Source of the DNA: Bacteroidia bacterium
Lineage (GTDB): Bacteria; Bacteroidota; Bacteroidia; Bacteroidales; Prolixibacteraceae
DNA length: 30,818 nucleotides
Assembly (NCBI GenBank): GCA_025358395.1
Contig: JANYJT010000274.1
Span: 1-30,818 of the forward strand
Direction of reading: 5' to 3'
Part shown: positions 1 through 8,480 of the stretch, in pieces
Numbering within the stretch: the stretch's first letter is position 1
Layout of the letters: every line of letters starts with the position of its first letter
Notes under the pieces: generated by a model
What the model was told of the DNA's origin: nothing
What the model saw: the letters and a program-made list of their open reading frames with translations, nothing else
The model's database searches: none
Translations under genes and position numbers: made by a program

Positions 1-123
1 TTGCCGAATAATCTTAATTAAATGTACTCTTTTAATGCCGGTTTATAATTTTTTTACCTCAATTACTATTAAATTAAAATTAATTTCCCACTTTTGACAC
101 CATTATAATAATGGAATTGAAAG

Positions 124-783
124 ATGCTTGAGAATTTAAAACAACAGGTATACAAGGCAAGTTTAAAGCTTCGGGAGCAAGGGTTGGTCATCTATACCTG
201 GGGTAATGTGAGTGCCATCGACCGTAAAACCGGATTGGTCGTCATCAAACCTTCAGGTATCTCTTATGATGACATGGTACCCGGCGACATGGTTGTTGTC
301 GATTTAAACGGGAAGATTGTATCGGGTGATCTCAAACCTTCGTCTGACACCAATACCCACCTGGTTTTATACAAAAATTTTCCTCTGATAGGCTCAATCA
401 TGCATTCACATTCTGAGTATGCCAGTTGCTGGGCTCAGGCAGGCCTGGGTATTCCACCTCTCGGTATTACCCATGCCAATTTCTTCAATGGAGAAATCCC
501 CTGTACAATACCCCTTTCCATAAAACAGATGGAAGGAAATATTGAGACTGAAACAGGAAAAATCATCGTTGAAACATTCAATTCTGCAAAACTGGACCCG
601 ATGCGCATTCCAGGCATTTTGGTCTATGGACATGGCCCTTTCTGCTGGGGAAAAGAGGTGCAGAATGCTTTTGACCATACTGTGGTACTTGAAAAAGTAG
701 CCAGGATGGCGTACCGTACACGTCAGCTCAATACCGTGGTCCCAGTAGAAAAGAAATTCCTGGATCGCTATTTTTTTGACTAA
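124..783 (+). CDS. araD: L-ribulose-5-phosphate 4-epimerase-like (AraD family), catalytic residues altered
   Basis: The 219-residue product matches AraD (E. coli, 231 residues) along its whole length: TWGNVSA at 25-31, IKPSG at 41-45, PSSDT at 72-76 and HSH at 94-96. AraD interconverts L-ribulose-5-phosphate and D-xylulose-5-phosphate by retro-aldol chemistry on a metal ion. The metal ligands are present (Asp75, His94, His96, His170, matching E. coli 76, 95, 97, 171). Two features are odd. The residue matching catalytic Asp120 is Asn119 (in THANFF). The protein also stops after FLDRYFFD, about 12 residues short, so the C-terminal tail with catalytic Tyr229 is missing. Shifting frame after the last codons does not recover an AYYGQ-like tail. 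It may therefore be an inactive or repurposed class II aldolase-fold enzyme. The family is certain; activity as an epimerase is doubtful. No other arabinose gene is in the window. Confidence 0.85.
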   Translation: MLENLKQQVYKASLKLREQGLVIYTWGNVSAIDRKTGLVVIKPSGISYDDMVPGDMVVVDLNGKIVSGDLKPSSDTNTHLVLYKNFPLIGSIMHSHSEYASCWAQAGLGIPPLGITHANFFNGEIPCTIPLSIKQMEGNIETETGKIIVETFNSAKLDPMRIPGILVYGHGPFCWGKEVQNAFDHTVVLEKVARMAYRTRQLNTVVPVEKKFLDRYFFD

Positions 784-927
784 CAGCCTTCAGCGGCTTA
801 GTAAAAAAATCTATTTCTACCGAGACATTTCCGTTACTTTGATTTAAATTGCATGGTGAAAAGCAATTTGCTTTGTTCTATGTATCTATTTAATTATCAA
901 TAATATATCCATTTCAAATCCGATATT

Positions 928-2088
928 ATGCAAAATTTCGAATTCTTTAATCCGGTAAATGTGGTCTTTGGAAAGGGCCAAATACAAAACCTGAACAAAT
1001 TGTTGCCTGCCAATACGAAAATTATGCTGGCCTATGGTGGCGGAAGTATTTTTAAAAATGGGGTTTACGATCAGGTAATAGCCTCCCTGCCGGGATTTGA
1101 CTTAGTCGAATTTGGTGGCATCGAACCGAATCCCCGGTATGAAACCCTGATGAAAGCGGTGGAAATCGTAAAAAGGGAAAAAATCGGTTTTATCCTTGCC
1201 GTCGGTGGTGGTTCGGTTCTGGATGGCGTGAAATTCATTGCCGCGGCGGCTCTTTGGGAAGAGGGAGATCCGTGGAATTTTCTAACAAACCGCAAACTAA
1301 CAGTAGCGAAAGCCATTCCGATTGGCACAGTACTAACGCTTCCTGCAACAGGTTCAGAGATGAATGGCGGTTCTGTGGTTACCCGTAACTCAACACAAGA
1401 GAAACTTGCATTCATGTCCAATGCCGTTTTGCCACGCTTTTCCATTCTTGATCCGACAGTGGTCTTTTCCCTTCCGGAGAAGCAAGTAGCCAATGGCATA
1501 GTTGATGCCTTCGTCCATGTGATTGAACAATATCTGACTTATCCGGTGAACTCCCCAATTCAGGATCGATTTGCGGAATCCATCCTGATCACCCTGGTGG
1601 AAGAAGGCCCCAAAGTTCTTGCCAACCGCAATGATTACGATGCCGCTGCCAATTTCATGTGGGCTGCTACCATGGCCCTAAATGGTCTGATTGGGGTCGG
1701 AGTGCCCCAGGATTGGGCAACGCATATGATTGGCCACGAGCTGACTGCCTTCCACAACATCGACCATGCCCGCACTCTTGCCATTGTCCTTCCGGGGATC
1801 ATGCAGGTGAAAAGGGAGAACAAAAGGGAGAAATTACTGCAGTTTGGCGAACGTGTGTGGGGTATCAACTCAGGAACGGTGGATGCCCGAATTGATGCAA
1901 CCATCCGTAAAACAGTCGAATGCTTCGAGTCTTTTGGCGTTCCAACCAAACTCTCGTCCTACGGCATCGGTGCCGACTTCATCCAGGTTGTTTGCAAACG
2001 CTTTACGGACCGCGGCTTCAAAGGAATCGGCGAAAAAGGAGATCTCACAGTTGAGCAGATCGCGGAAGTATTGACATTACAGCTCTAG
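928..2088 (+). CDS. yqhD: NADPH-dependent aldehyde reductase / iron-type alcohol dehydrogenase, YqhD-like
   Basis: The 386-residue product is close in length and sequence to E. coli YqhD (387 residues), a group III metal-dependent alcohol dehydrogenase that reduces short and oxidised aldehydes with NADPH in the cytosol. The nucleotide-binding segment YGGGS (36-40) and the AVGGGSVLDG loop (91-100) are conserved. The four metal ligands are visible as Asp193, His197, His266 and His280, each one less than the E. coli numbers. The block VPQDWATHMIGHELTA is typical of the family. The ATG is supported by the family N-terminus (NFEFFNPVNVVFGKG). It lies 144 bp downstream of the AraD-like gene on the same strand, and could share a transcript or have its own promoter. 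A role in detoxifying aldehydes or in sugar fermentation is inferred. Confidence 0.9.
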   Translation: MQNFEFFNPVNVVFGKGQIQNLNKLLPANTKIMLAYGGGSIFKNGVYDQVIASLPGFDLVEFGGIEPNPRYETLMKAVEIVKREKIGFILAVGGGSVLDGVKFIAAAALWEEGDPWNFLTNRKLTVAKAIPIGTVLTLPATGSEMNGGSVVTRNSTQEKLAFMSNAVLPRFSILDPTVVFSLPEKQVANGIVDAFVHVIEQYLTYPVNSPIQDRFAESILITLVEEGPKVLANRNDYDAAANFMWAATMALNGLIGVGVPQDWATHMIGHELTAFHNIDHARTLAIVLPGIMQVKRENKREKLLQFGERVWGINSGTVDARIDATIRKTVECFESFGVPTKLSSYGIGADFIQVVCKRFTDRGFKGIGEKGDLTVEQIAEVLTLQL

Positions 2089-2101
2089 TTGAGAGTTGAG
2101 T

Positions 2102-2200
2102 GTGATATCTGGCGCATGTCATAGAGACAAGGCAATGCCTTGTCTTTACTGAGTGATATCTGGCGCATGCTGTAGAGACAAGGCAATGCCTTGTCTCTAC
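2102..2200. repeat. two tandem 48-bp units, each with a long palindrome
   Basis: Two near-identical 48-bp units occupy 2102-2149 and 2153-2200 (period 51), each starting GTGATATCTGGCGCATG. The second half of each is a dyad around AGACAAGGCA / TGCCTTGTCT. In unit 2 the dyad is perfect: 14-bp arms around one central base at 2172-2200. Unit 1 (2122-2148) has one mismatch at the outer arms. The pair sits between the convergent yqhD and MFS genes, so its RNA hairpins could terminate both. Short palindromes of this kind are dispersed repeats in many genomes (REP/MITE-like); whether this one is repeated elsewhere cannot be seen here. Confidence 0.85.
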
Positions 2201-3441
2201 AATTTGAGATTGCGCAGGGCGGGAGACTTAATAGCCGCGAAAGTTACGATCAAAAGCGTCATCGCTCCGCCAAAAATCACTGATGGAACGAGTCCCATCA
2301 GTCGTGCTGTAACGCCTGATTCAAAGGCTCCAAGCTCATTGGATGAGCCGATAAAGATGCTATTGACTGCTGCCACCCGCCCCTTCATTTCATCTGAAGT
2401 GAAAATCTGAAGGATACTGGAGCGAATGACTACACTGACATCATCGAAAGCCCCGCTTAGAAATAGAACAAAAGCTGAGAGGTAGAAATTCTTAGAAAGA
2501 GCAAATACAATCATGGTAAGGCCGAATCCGAAAATGCTGAAAAGCAACAATGGACCAGAATTTTTTACCGGAGGATGAAAAGTAAGGATTACCGACATCA
2601 GGATAGCACCTATGGCCGGGCAAGCACGAAGGATACCCAATCCTTCCGGTCCGACTTTCAGAATATCTGAGGCAAATACAGGAAGCATGGCCACTGCACC
2701 ACCGAAAAGAACAGCAAACATATCCAGCGTGAAGGCTCCAAGAAGTATCTGATTGTTGAAGACATAATGAATGCCTTCCTTCATTCTGGCAAAAATGCCC
2801 TCTTTGCTACCCTCAGCGATAATAATTTTTCCGGGACTCTTAATGAAAATGAACAAAACCGAACAGACTAAATAAAGAAGCAAGACCAGAACGAGGGCAG
2901 GCAAAATTCCATAAAACCCATAGACCAATCCCCCTATTGCCGGACCCGCAACCGCTCCTACTTGCCATGTAGTGCTATTCCAGGTAGCTGCCCTGGTCAA
3001 TAATTTCCGTGGCACGAGTTGTCCGAGCATGGCTGCATTGGCAGGCATTAGGATTCCCCGCACCAGTCCTGTAATAAAAATTGTAATAAATATCGGCCAG
3101 ACACCGAGTAAATCATGAAAATTGAACGCAGGAATGCTGTAGATTACAAGGATTGCCGAACTAAGCAACATAAAAAGGGTGGTGAAGAATATAATTCTTT
3201 TCCGGTCCCAGATGTCGACAAAATGACCTGCAAAGAGAGCAATGCTTACCTGAGGAATTACCTCTGTAAGACCAATCATTCCAAGCGAAAGTACACTCTT
3301 GGTGATGTTGTACAACAGCCATGCTACCACCACCGATTGCATCAGAGTGGCCGAAGTCATCAGGAGTCGATAAACCATAAACAACCTGAAATTCCGGATG
3401 TGCATCACCTCAAAAGCCTCGTTGGAGAATATCTTCTTCAT
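2197..3441 (-). CDS. MFS transporter (EntS/MFS_3-like exporter)
   Basis: The 414-residue product is an integral membrane protein with about 12 hydrophobic segments. The loop after the second segment carries the MFS motif A (GHFVDIWDRKR, 72-82). WNSTTWQVGAVAGPAIGGL in the middle resembles motif C of drug and siderophore exporters of the MFS_3 type. It probably exports a small molecule or metabolite by proton antiport; the substrate cannot be told from sequence. The gene begins 60 bp after the Feo-associated small gene, on the same strand, with a strong hairpin between them, so it is probably its own unit. Its TAG stop (2197-2199) lies inside the palindromic repeat, so repeat insertion may have set the present C-terminus (ALRNLKL). 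A TAATTTTG box at 3446-3453 lies only 4 nt before the ATG. Confidence 0.85.
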   Translation of the reverse strand: MKKIFSNEAFEVMHIRNFRLFMVYRLLMTSATLMQSVVVAWLLYNITKSVLSLGMIGLTEVIPQVSIALFAGHFVDIWDRKRIIFFTTLFMLLSSAILVIYSIPAFNFHDLLGVWPIFITIFITGLVRGILMPANAAMLGQLVPRKLLTRAATWNSTTWQVGAVAGPAIGGLVYGFYGILPALVLVLLLYLVCSVLFIFIKSPGKIIIAEGSKEGIFARMKEGIHYVFNNQILLGAFTLDMFAVLFGGAVAMLPVFASDILKVGPEGLGILRACPAIGAILMSVILTFHPPVKNSGPLLLFSIFGFGLTMIVFALSKNFYLSAFVLFLSGAFDDVSVVIRSSILQIFTSDEMKGRVAAVNSIFIGSSNELGAFESGVTARLMGLVPSVIFGGAMTLLIVTFAAIKSPALRNLKL

Positions 3442-3452
3442 TCGCCAAAATT

Positions 3453-3506
3453 AATGATTTTGAAAATTGATTCCAGCCGTGGCGGGAACCAATTTTCAAA
3501 ATCATT
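3453..3506 (-). terminator. hairpin terminator of the feo unit
   Basis: Perfect 17-bp inverted arms at 3453-3469 and 3490-3506, with a further short TTCC/GGAA pairing inside the loop. In the leftward transcript it forms directly at the stop codon of the Cys-rich small protein; the first arm overlaps the last codon and the TGA. The T-run after it is weak (AATTTTGG). It may also contain or overlap the promoter region of the MFS gene. Confidence 0.6.
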
Positions 3507-3654
3507 TTCGGGGAGCAACAGGGCAGCCTTCGCACGATTTCCCGCACCCTCCGCAAGGATTTGGGTTGGTAATGTTGCGAATAGCCTTATATGCCTTGAT
3601 GCCAACCAAAATGGCAGCTGCCAGTATCAAAATATATGCGATGATCTCTTGCAT
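3502..3654 (-). CDS. FeoB-associated Cys-rich membrane protein
   Basis: A 50-residue reading frame starts with ATG 9 nt after the feoAB stop. It begins MQEIIAYILILAAAILVG, a single membrane helix, and ends in a basic Cys-rich tail with four Cys in NPCGGCGKSCEGCP. This is the pattern of the small FeoB-associated Cys-rich proteins (PF12669 type) found after feoB in Bacteroidota and Firmicutes. The Cys cluster could bind iron or an Fe-S centre and regulate or assist FeoB; the exact role is not established. The position after feoAB and the tight spacing show co-transcription. It is easily missed because it is so short. Confidence 0.85.
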   Translation of the reverse strand: MQEIIAYILILAAAILVGIKAYKAIRNITNPNPCGGCGKSCEGCPVAPRK

Positions 3655-3663
3655 GACAGTCAG

Positions 3664-6078
3664 CTAAATAAAAAACAATGCGATATGATAGGTCAAAAAT
3701 GCACCGATCCATGCGGCAGCCGTGGTATACAGAACCGTGAGAAGTGCGTATTTCCAGCTCCCGGACTCTCGTTTGATCGATGCGATGACGGCAATACAGG
3801 GAAAGTAAAGCAAGACAAAGACCAGAAAAGCGAGAGCCACTGCCTGATTAAAGACAGGTTCCCCTGCCTGAGGACCTGTTTCATAGAGTTGATTCTGAAG
3901 CCTGGTCTGCAAAGGCTCATTCATGTGCTGATCATTTTCTGCGCCATATAAAACGGCCATGGTCCCAATCACGATCTCCTTGGCAGGAATCCCGGCAATG
4001 AGTGAGACGCCCATGCGCCAGTCGAAACCCAGCGGACTGATTACAGGTTCAATGAAATGCCCGATTCTTCCCAGGTAAGACTGTTCCATCTGTGAAACCT
4101 TGTGCACCGGGGCATTCACGGTAGTGATTGCAGAAGTTGATGAAGTAGAATTTTCACTTCCGGGGAAATATTCAAGCGCCCAGATCAATACCACCGCGAT
4201 GAGTATGGTTCCACCGATCTTTTTTAAATACTGACTGGCTTTATCCCACATGTGGAGCAAGGAGTTTTTAAGCAAAGGCATCCTGTAAGGCGGAAGTTCC
4301 ATCACAAACGGAGTCTCCTTTCGCTTGAACACGGTCTTGTTCAATACCTTGGAAAACAATATAGCAGTAGCGATACCCAGCAAATAAATTCCGATAAATA
4401 TCAGGGCAGGATAATGTGGAAAGAAAGCAGAGATCAGCACAACGTAAACCGGCAATCTGGCCGAACACGACATAAATGGGATAATCATCATGGTAAGCAG
4501 CCGGTCTCCGCGGTTGCGGATGGTCCGGGTGGCCATGATTGCCGGCACATTGCATCCGAAACCCATCACCATCGGGATGAATGAGCGGCCATGGAGTCCC
4601 ATCTTATGCATCAGTTTGTCCATGATAAATGCCGCACGTGCCATGTAGCCGGTATCCTCCATCAATGAAATGAAGAAAAAGAGAATCAGGATGTTGGGCA
4701 TGAAGACAATTACACTGCCCAGTCCGCGTACAATACCATCAATGAGCAAGTCTTTCAACATTCCGTTGTTCATCAAAGCTGCTATCTCTTCCGAAATAAG
4801 CACCACACCTTTCATGATCCAATCGGTTGGCAGGGAACCAAGGGCAAAGGTGGCATAAAAAGTCAAAAACATCATCCCAAGAAAAATGGGAAATCCAAGG
4901 TATTTATTTGTCATTACCTTGTCGATCTTTTCCGTGACAATGGTTCTGTTCATGACACCTGGCTGGTAGCACTCTTTTAATGCTCCGGCGATAAAACCGT
5001 ATTTCGCATCGGTGATAAGATTCGGACCCTCATCGGCCAACCTTGTTTCGAGTCGGCCAATTTCGCGCTCTGTAACCTCTTTGATGGATTGGTAATTGGA
5101 TGACGATTCAAGAAACTTCAATGCCTCCGGATCCTTTCCTATCAGGCGTATGGCAAGGTAACGCGAGGAGAAAGTGGCTGTCAAAGGCTTATCCTTCTTG
5201 ATTTCTTTTCGGATGAGATCGATCGATTTCTCCATCTCTTCTCCGTAATTGATATGAATGTGCCGCACAACCGGATCGCGGTCTTCGTAAACTTCTATCA
5301 GCTTTTCAAGCAGTTCTTCAGAGCCTTCGCCATTGAAAGCAGTAGTAGGAATAATCGGGATACCGGTGAGTTTGCTGAGTTTTTTAATCTTTAGCTTAGA
5401 TCCGCTTGCTTGCAGATCATCAAACATATTCAGCGCGATTACCACCTTGATGTCCATATCGATCAGCTGGGTCGTCAAAAAAAGGTTGCGCTCCAGGTTG
5501 GAGGCATCCACCACATTGACGACAATATCGGGCATCTCCTGAAGGATAAAATTCCTGGTAAAAAGCTCTTCAGGGGTATAGCTTGTCAGCGAATAGGTAC
5601 CCGGCAAATCTGTCAGGTCAATTTTATAGTTGTTTTTCTCAATGGTAGATTTGGTAGCTTCTACCGTGACCCCGCTGTAGTTGCCAACATGCTCCTTCGA
5701 ATTCGTTAGCCGGTTGAAAAGCGTCGTCTTGCCACAATTGGGGTTTCCAACAAGAGCCACAGCTATCATGCGGCCTTTATCTCTGGCAGAAGTTTTTAGT
5801 ACCTCGAGATCGATGGTTCCATCATATGCCTGTGGATGAAGAAGGAGGGCCTCTTCTAGTGTAACAACTTCAATCAGACTTGCTTCCACACGACGAAGGG
5901 AGACGTTGTAGCCCATTAGACGATACTCAACCGGATCTTTGAAGGGAGCATTCTTCAGTACTGAGACCTCCTTCCCGGCAACAAATCCCATCTCTGAGAT
6001 CCTCCTCCGGAAAGATCCATGACCCAATACTTTGGATATGACCACTGTCCTGCTTTCGCTGACGTCAGATAACCGCAC
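3664..6078 (-). CDS. feoB: ferrous iron transporter, FeoA-FeoB fusion
   Basis: The 804-residue protein joins a FeoA SH3-like domain (about 1-75, with FRRRISEMGF and SLRRVEASLIEV) to a full FeoB. The G domain shows G1 GNPNCGKT (111-118), G2 in NYSGVTVE (133-140), G3 DLPG (157-160) and G4 NMFD (217-220). The membrane part follows from about 395, with two Gate-type halves (for example VMGFGCNVPAIMATRTIRNR and LIAGIPAKEIVIGTMAVL). It imports Fe(II) across the inner membrane under control of GTP hydrolysis. The start is GTG: the preceding in-frame codons are TAA and GGA, and MRLSDV fits the FeoA N-terminus. An AAGGAG abuts the GTG, too close to act as a normal ribosome site. A TATCTTTG box at 6115-6122 gives a leader of about 30 nt. 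The small Cys-rich gene follows at 9 nt. Confidence 0.95.
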   Translation of the reverse strand: MRLSDVSESRTVVISKVLGHGSFRRRISEMGFVAGKEVSVLKNAPFKDPVEYRLMGYNVSLRRVEASLIEVVTLEEALLLHPQAYDGTIDLEVLKTSARDKGRMIAVALVGNPNCGKTTLFNRLTNSKEHVGNYSGVTVEATKSTIEKNNYKIDLTDLPGTYSLTSYTPEELFTRNFILQEMPDIVVNVVDASNLERNLFLTTQLIDMDIKVVIALNMFDDLQASGSKLKIKKLSKLTGIPIIPTTAFNGEGSEELLEKLIEVYEDRDPVVRHIHINYGEEMEKSIDLIRKEIKKDKPLTATFSSRYLAIRLIGKDPEALKFLESSSNYQSIKEVTEREIGRLETRLADEGPNLITDAKYGFIAGALKECYQPGVMNRTIVTEKIDKVMTNKYLGFPIFLGMMFLTFYATFALGSLPTDWIMKGVVLISEEIAALMNNGMLKDLLIDGIVRGLGSVIVFMPNILILFFFISLMEDTGYMARAAFIMDKLMHKMGLHGRSFIPMVMGFGCNVPAIMATRTIRNRGDRLLTMMIIPFMSCSARLPVYVVLISAFFPHYPALIFIGIYLLGIATAILFSKVLNKTVFKRKETPFVMELPPYRMPLLKNSLLHMWDKASQYLKKIGGTILIAVVLIWALEYFPGSENSTSSTSAITTVNAPVHKVSQMEQSYLGRIGHFIEPVISPLGFDWRMGVSLIAGIPAKEIVIGTMAVLYGAENDQHMNEPLQTRLQNQLYETGPQAGEPVFNQAVALAFLVFVLLYFPCIAVIASIKRESGSWKYALLTVLYTTAAAWIGAFLTYHIALFFI

Positions 6079-6114
6079 TCCTTATTTTTATTAAGAATAA
6101 TTATAAATAGAGTG

Positions 6115-6122
6115 CAAAGATA
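6115..6122 (-). promoter_or_regulatory. -7 promoter box of feoAB
   Basis: On the minus strand the 8-mer TATCTTTG matches the Bacteroidota -7 consensus TAnnTTTG exactly. It lies 36 nt before the GTG start of feoAB. It abuts the inverted repeat at 6122-6166, so a protein bound to that dyad would block it. No clear -33 element is seen. Confidence 0.5.
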
Positions 6123-6166
6123 ATTTAATTTGCCAATTTGAACCTGTCGAACTGGCAAATTAAATT
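6122..6166 (-). terminator. 14-bp inverted repeat between hppA and feoAB: hppA terminator or operator
   Basis: Perfect arms AATTTAATTTGCCA (6122-6135) and TGGCAAATTAAATT (6153-6166) flank a 17-nt loop. It starts 6 nt after the hppA stop, which suits a terminator, although the following T-run is poor. The dyad also touches the feoAB -7 box, so it could be a binding site for an iron-responsive regulator. It does not match the classical Fur box. Both roles are possible. Confidence 0.5.
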
Positions 6167-6172
6167 AGTTGG

Positions 6173-8452
6173 CTATTCAATTCTTGCAGGCCTTTTAAAT
6201 CCACCACGTTTCGAAACGATAACGGAAACCGTAATGATGGCCAATGATATAATCCCGGTAATGATCAGTCCGACAGAAACTTGACCAGGCCTCTGGTAGG
6301 CAATCAGCACAGGTGCAGCGAGCAGCGATACCAGATTAATCACCTTGATCATCGGGTTTAACGCCGGACCGGCAGTATCTTTCAATGGATCTCCAACTGT
6401 GTCACCAACCACTGCCGCATGGTGTGCTTCGGAACCTTTGCCACCGTACAATCCGTCTTCAATGGTTTTCTTGGCATTGTCCCAGGCTCCGCCTGATCCT
6501 GCCATGAATACAGCCAGCAGCTGGCCTGATAGAATGACCCCTCCGAGGAATCCGCCAAGGGCTTCAACACCCAGCAAGCTTCCAACCAGAATGGGTGACA
6601 GGACTGCAATCAGTGCCAATGGGATCAACTCTTTCTGAGCTGCGATGGTACAGATATCGACGGCACGCTGGTAATCAGGTTTGACAGTACGCTCGATGAT
6701 TCCCGGTATTCTGAACTGACGGCGAACCTCTTCGACGATCAGAGCAGCAGCACGGGTTACGGCATTAATCGTCAGAGAGGAGAACAACCAGGGGATGGTA
6801 CCGCCGATCAGCATACCGATGAAAACCATTGGCATGGAGATACGGATACCGGTTTGCATCAATTGATCAACTTTTTCAAAACCAAGCTGAATCTGAACAT
6901 TGCTGACATCAGTGATGAAAGATCCAAACAAAGCGACCGCGGCGATCACTGCAGAACCGATGGCCACTCCCTTTGTTATTGCTTTGGTGGTATTTCCGGT
7001 AGAATCCAGAGAATCCATAATTTTGCGGGCATCCTTATCAAGGTGCGATAATTCCCCTATTCCATTTGCATTGTCAGCAATCGGACCGAATGCATCCATC
7101 GCGACGTTGTTCCCGGTCAGGGTAAGCATGCCAATCCCCGTCATGGCAACTCCATAGAGCACATAGACCAATGGCATTCCGTGGTAAATAATAACGGCAG
7201 AAAGAATTGTGAGTGCGATAACGATGGTTTGCCATACCGCAATCTCAAACCCGTAACTCAATCCTTTGAGCAGCAAAGTTGCCGAACCTGTCTTGGCATT
7301 TCTGGCTATATCCTTCACCGGATGGTAGTTTCCATCGGTAAAATGTTTGGTGATCTCATCCAGCACGATGGCCAGGATGATGCCCATGACTACTGAAAGG
7401 AAGGATTTCCAATCGTGAAGATAGTAATAGGAAACTGCACCAAACATAACGATGCTGATGGCTGCGGAAGTATAAAAACCTTTGTTGATGGCTTTGAGTG
7501 CATTGTGTGATTTAGGATCCTTTTCTCCTTTCACCAGATAGGTACCAATGATAGAGGAGAGTACTCCGATGCCTCTCACAAGCAGTGGAAAGATGATCCA
7601 TGACAGATCCAGGGTCGTCATATAAATTACCACACCGAGAATTAAGGTAGAAACGATGGTTACTTCATAGGATTCGAAGATGTCGGCAGCCATACCTGCG
7701 CAGTCGCCCACGTTGTCGCCAACGAGATCGGCAATGACTGCCGCATTTCGTTCGTCATCTTCCGGCAGTCCGGCTTCGACTTTTCCTACCAGGTCGGCAC
7801 CCACATCGGCTGCCTTGGTATATATTCCACCGCCGACCCTCATAAACAGCGCCAGAAGGGTACCTCCAAAACCAAATCCCAGCAAGGTGTCCGGCGAGGC
7901 GACGCCAAAAATCATGAAAATTAATGTCCCGCCGAGCAGACCCAATCCATCGGTGAGCATCCCGGTTACGGTACCGGCACGGTAAGCGATCTTCAATGCC
8001 TCGCCGAAACTACGACGCGAAGCAGAAGCCACGCGAACATTTGCCTGAACGGCCATCCGCATACCAAACTGACCCACCATAAGTGAGAAGACCGCGCCCA
8101 TCACAAAGGCCATGGCACGGCCAAAACCAATAATTAATTTCAGCGACTCGTCCGAATAGCCTGCAAATCGCAGTTTGGACGATTCGGTTGGAGGAACGAT
8201 GTATACGGATAAAAATAGGATAATGGTAAAGACGAAGATCAGCGGGATGATGGTTTTCAGCTGGCGTTTCAGGTAAGCATTGGCGCCCTCACTGATGGCT
8301 CCCCAAACCTCCTGCATCTTTGGTGTTCCCTTGTCACAAGCCATTACCTGTTTCCTGAGGAGAAGGGCATATGCCAATCCGAAAAACGAAATGACCAAAA
8401 CGCTCCAAATGGCTATTACTTCGAAGGAGCTTGCTCCTGGTAGACTAATCAT
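6173..8452 (-). CDS. hppA: membrane-bound proton-translocating pyrophosphatase
   Basis: The 759-residue polytopic protein hydrolyses cytosolic pyrophosphate and pumps ions outward. The substrate site is clear: [18 protein letters not shown] (216-233), DNVGD (246-250), a central [19 protein letters not shown] block (447-465) and the late [20 protein letters not shown] block. GNTTKA (486-491) has Lys490, where K+-dependent enzymes have Ala. In this family that Lys replaces the K+ ion, which predicts a K+-independent, H+-pumping enzyme rather than a Na+ pump. The ATG start follows the upstream 253-residue gene by 28 nt, so they are likely co-transcribed. Bacteria with this enzyme save energy by recovering PPi, which fits an anaerobic or energy-limited lifestyle (inference). 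Confidence 0.95.
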   Translation of the reverse strand: MISLPGASSFEVIAIWSVLVISFFGLAYALLLRKQVMACDKGTPKMQEVWGAISEGANAYLKRQLKTIIPLIFVFTIILFLSVYIVPPTESSKLRFAGYSDESLKLIIGFGRAMAFVMGAVFSLMVGQFGMRMAVQANVRVASASRRSFGEALKIAYRAGTVTGMLTDGLGLLGGTLIFMIFGVASPDTLLGFGFGGTLLALFMRVGGGIYTKAADVGADLVGKVEAGLPEDDERNAAVIADLVGDNVGDCAGMAADIFESYEVTIVSTLILGVVIYMTTLDLSWIIFPLLVRGIGVLSSIIGTYLVKGEKDPKSHNALKAINKGFYTSAAISIVMFGAVSYYYLHDWKSFLSVVMGIILAIVLDEITKHFTDGNYHPVKDIARNAKTGSATLLLKGLSYGFEIAVWQTIVIALTILSAVIIYHGMPLVYVLYGVAMTGIGMLTLTGNNVAMDAFGPIADNANGIGELSHLDKDARKIMDSLDSTGNTTKAITKGVAIGSAVIAAVALFGSFITDVSNVQIQLGFEKVDQLMQTGIRISMPMVFIGMLIGGTIPWLFSSLTINAVTRAAALIVEEVRRQFRIPGIIERTVKPDYQRAVDICTIAAQKELIPLALIAVLSPILVGSLLGVEALGGFLGGVILSGQLLAVFMAGSGGAWDNAKKTIEDGLYGGKGSEAHHAAVVGDTVGDPLKDTAGPALNPMIKVINLVSLLAAPVLIAYQRPGQVSVGLIITGIISLAIITVSVIVSKRGGFKRPARIE

Positions 8453-8480
8453 ATCAAACTGTATATTAAATTATTAAAAG

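Noticed and set aside
3115..3951. 278-codon plus-strand frame
   Set aside because: It is antisense to the MFS gene, the Cys-rich gene and feoAB, all of which have clear family matches.
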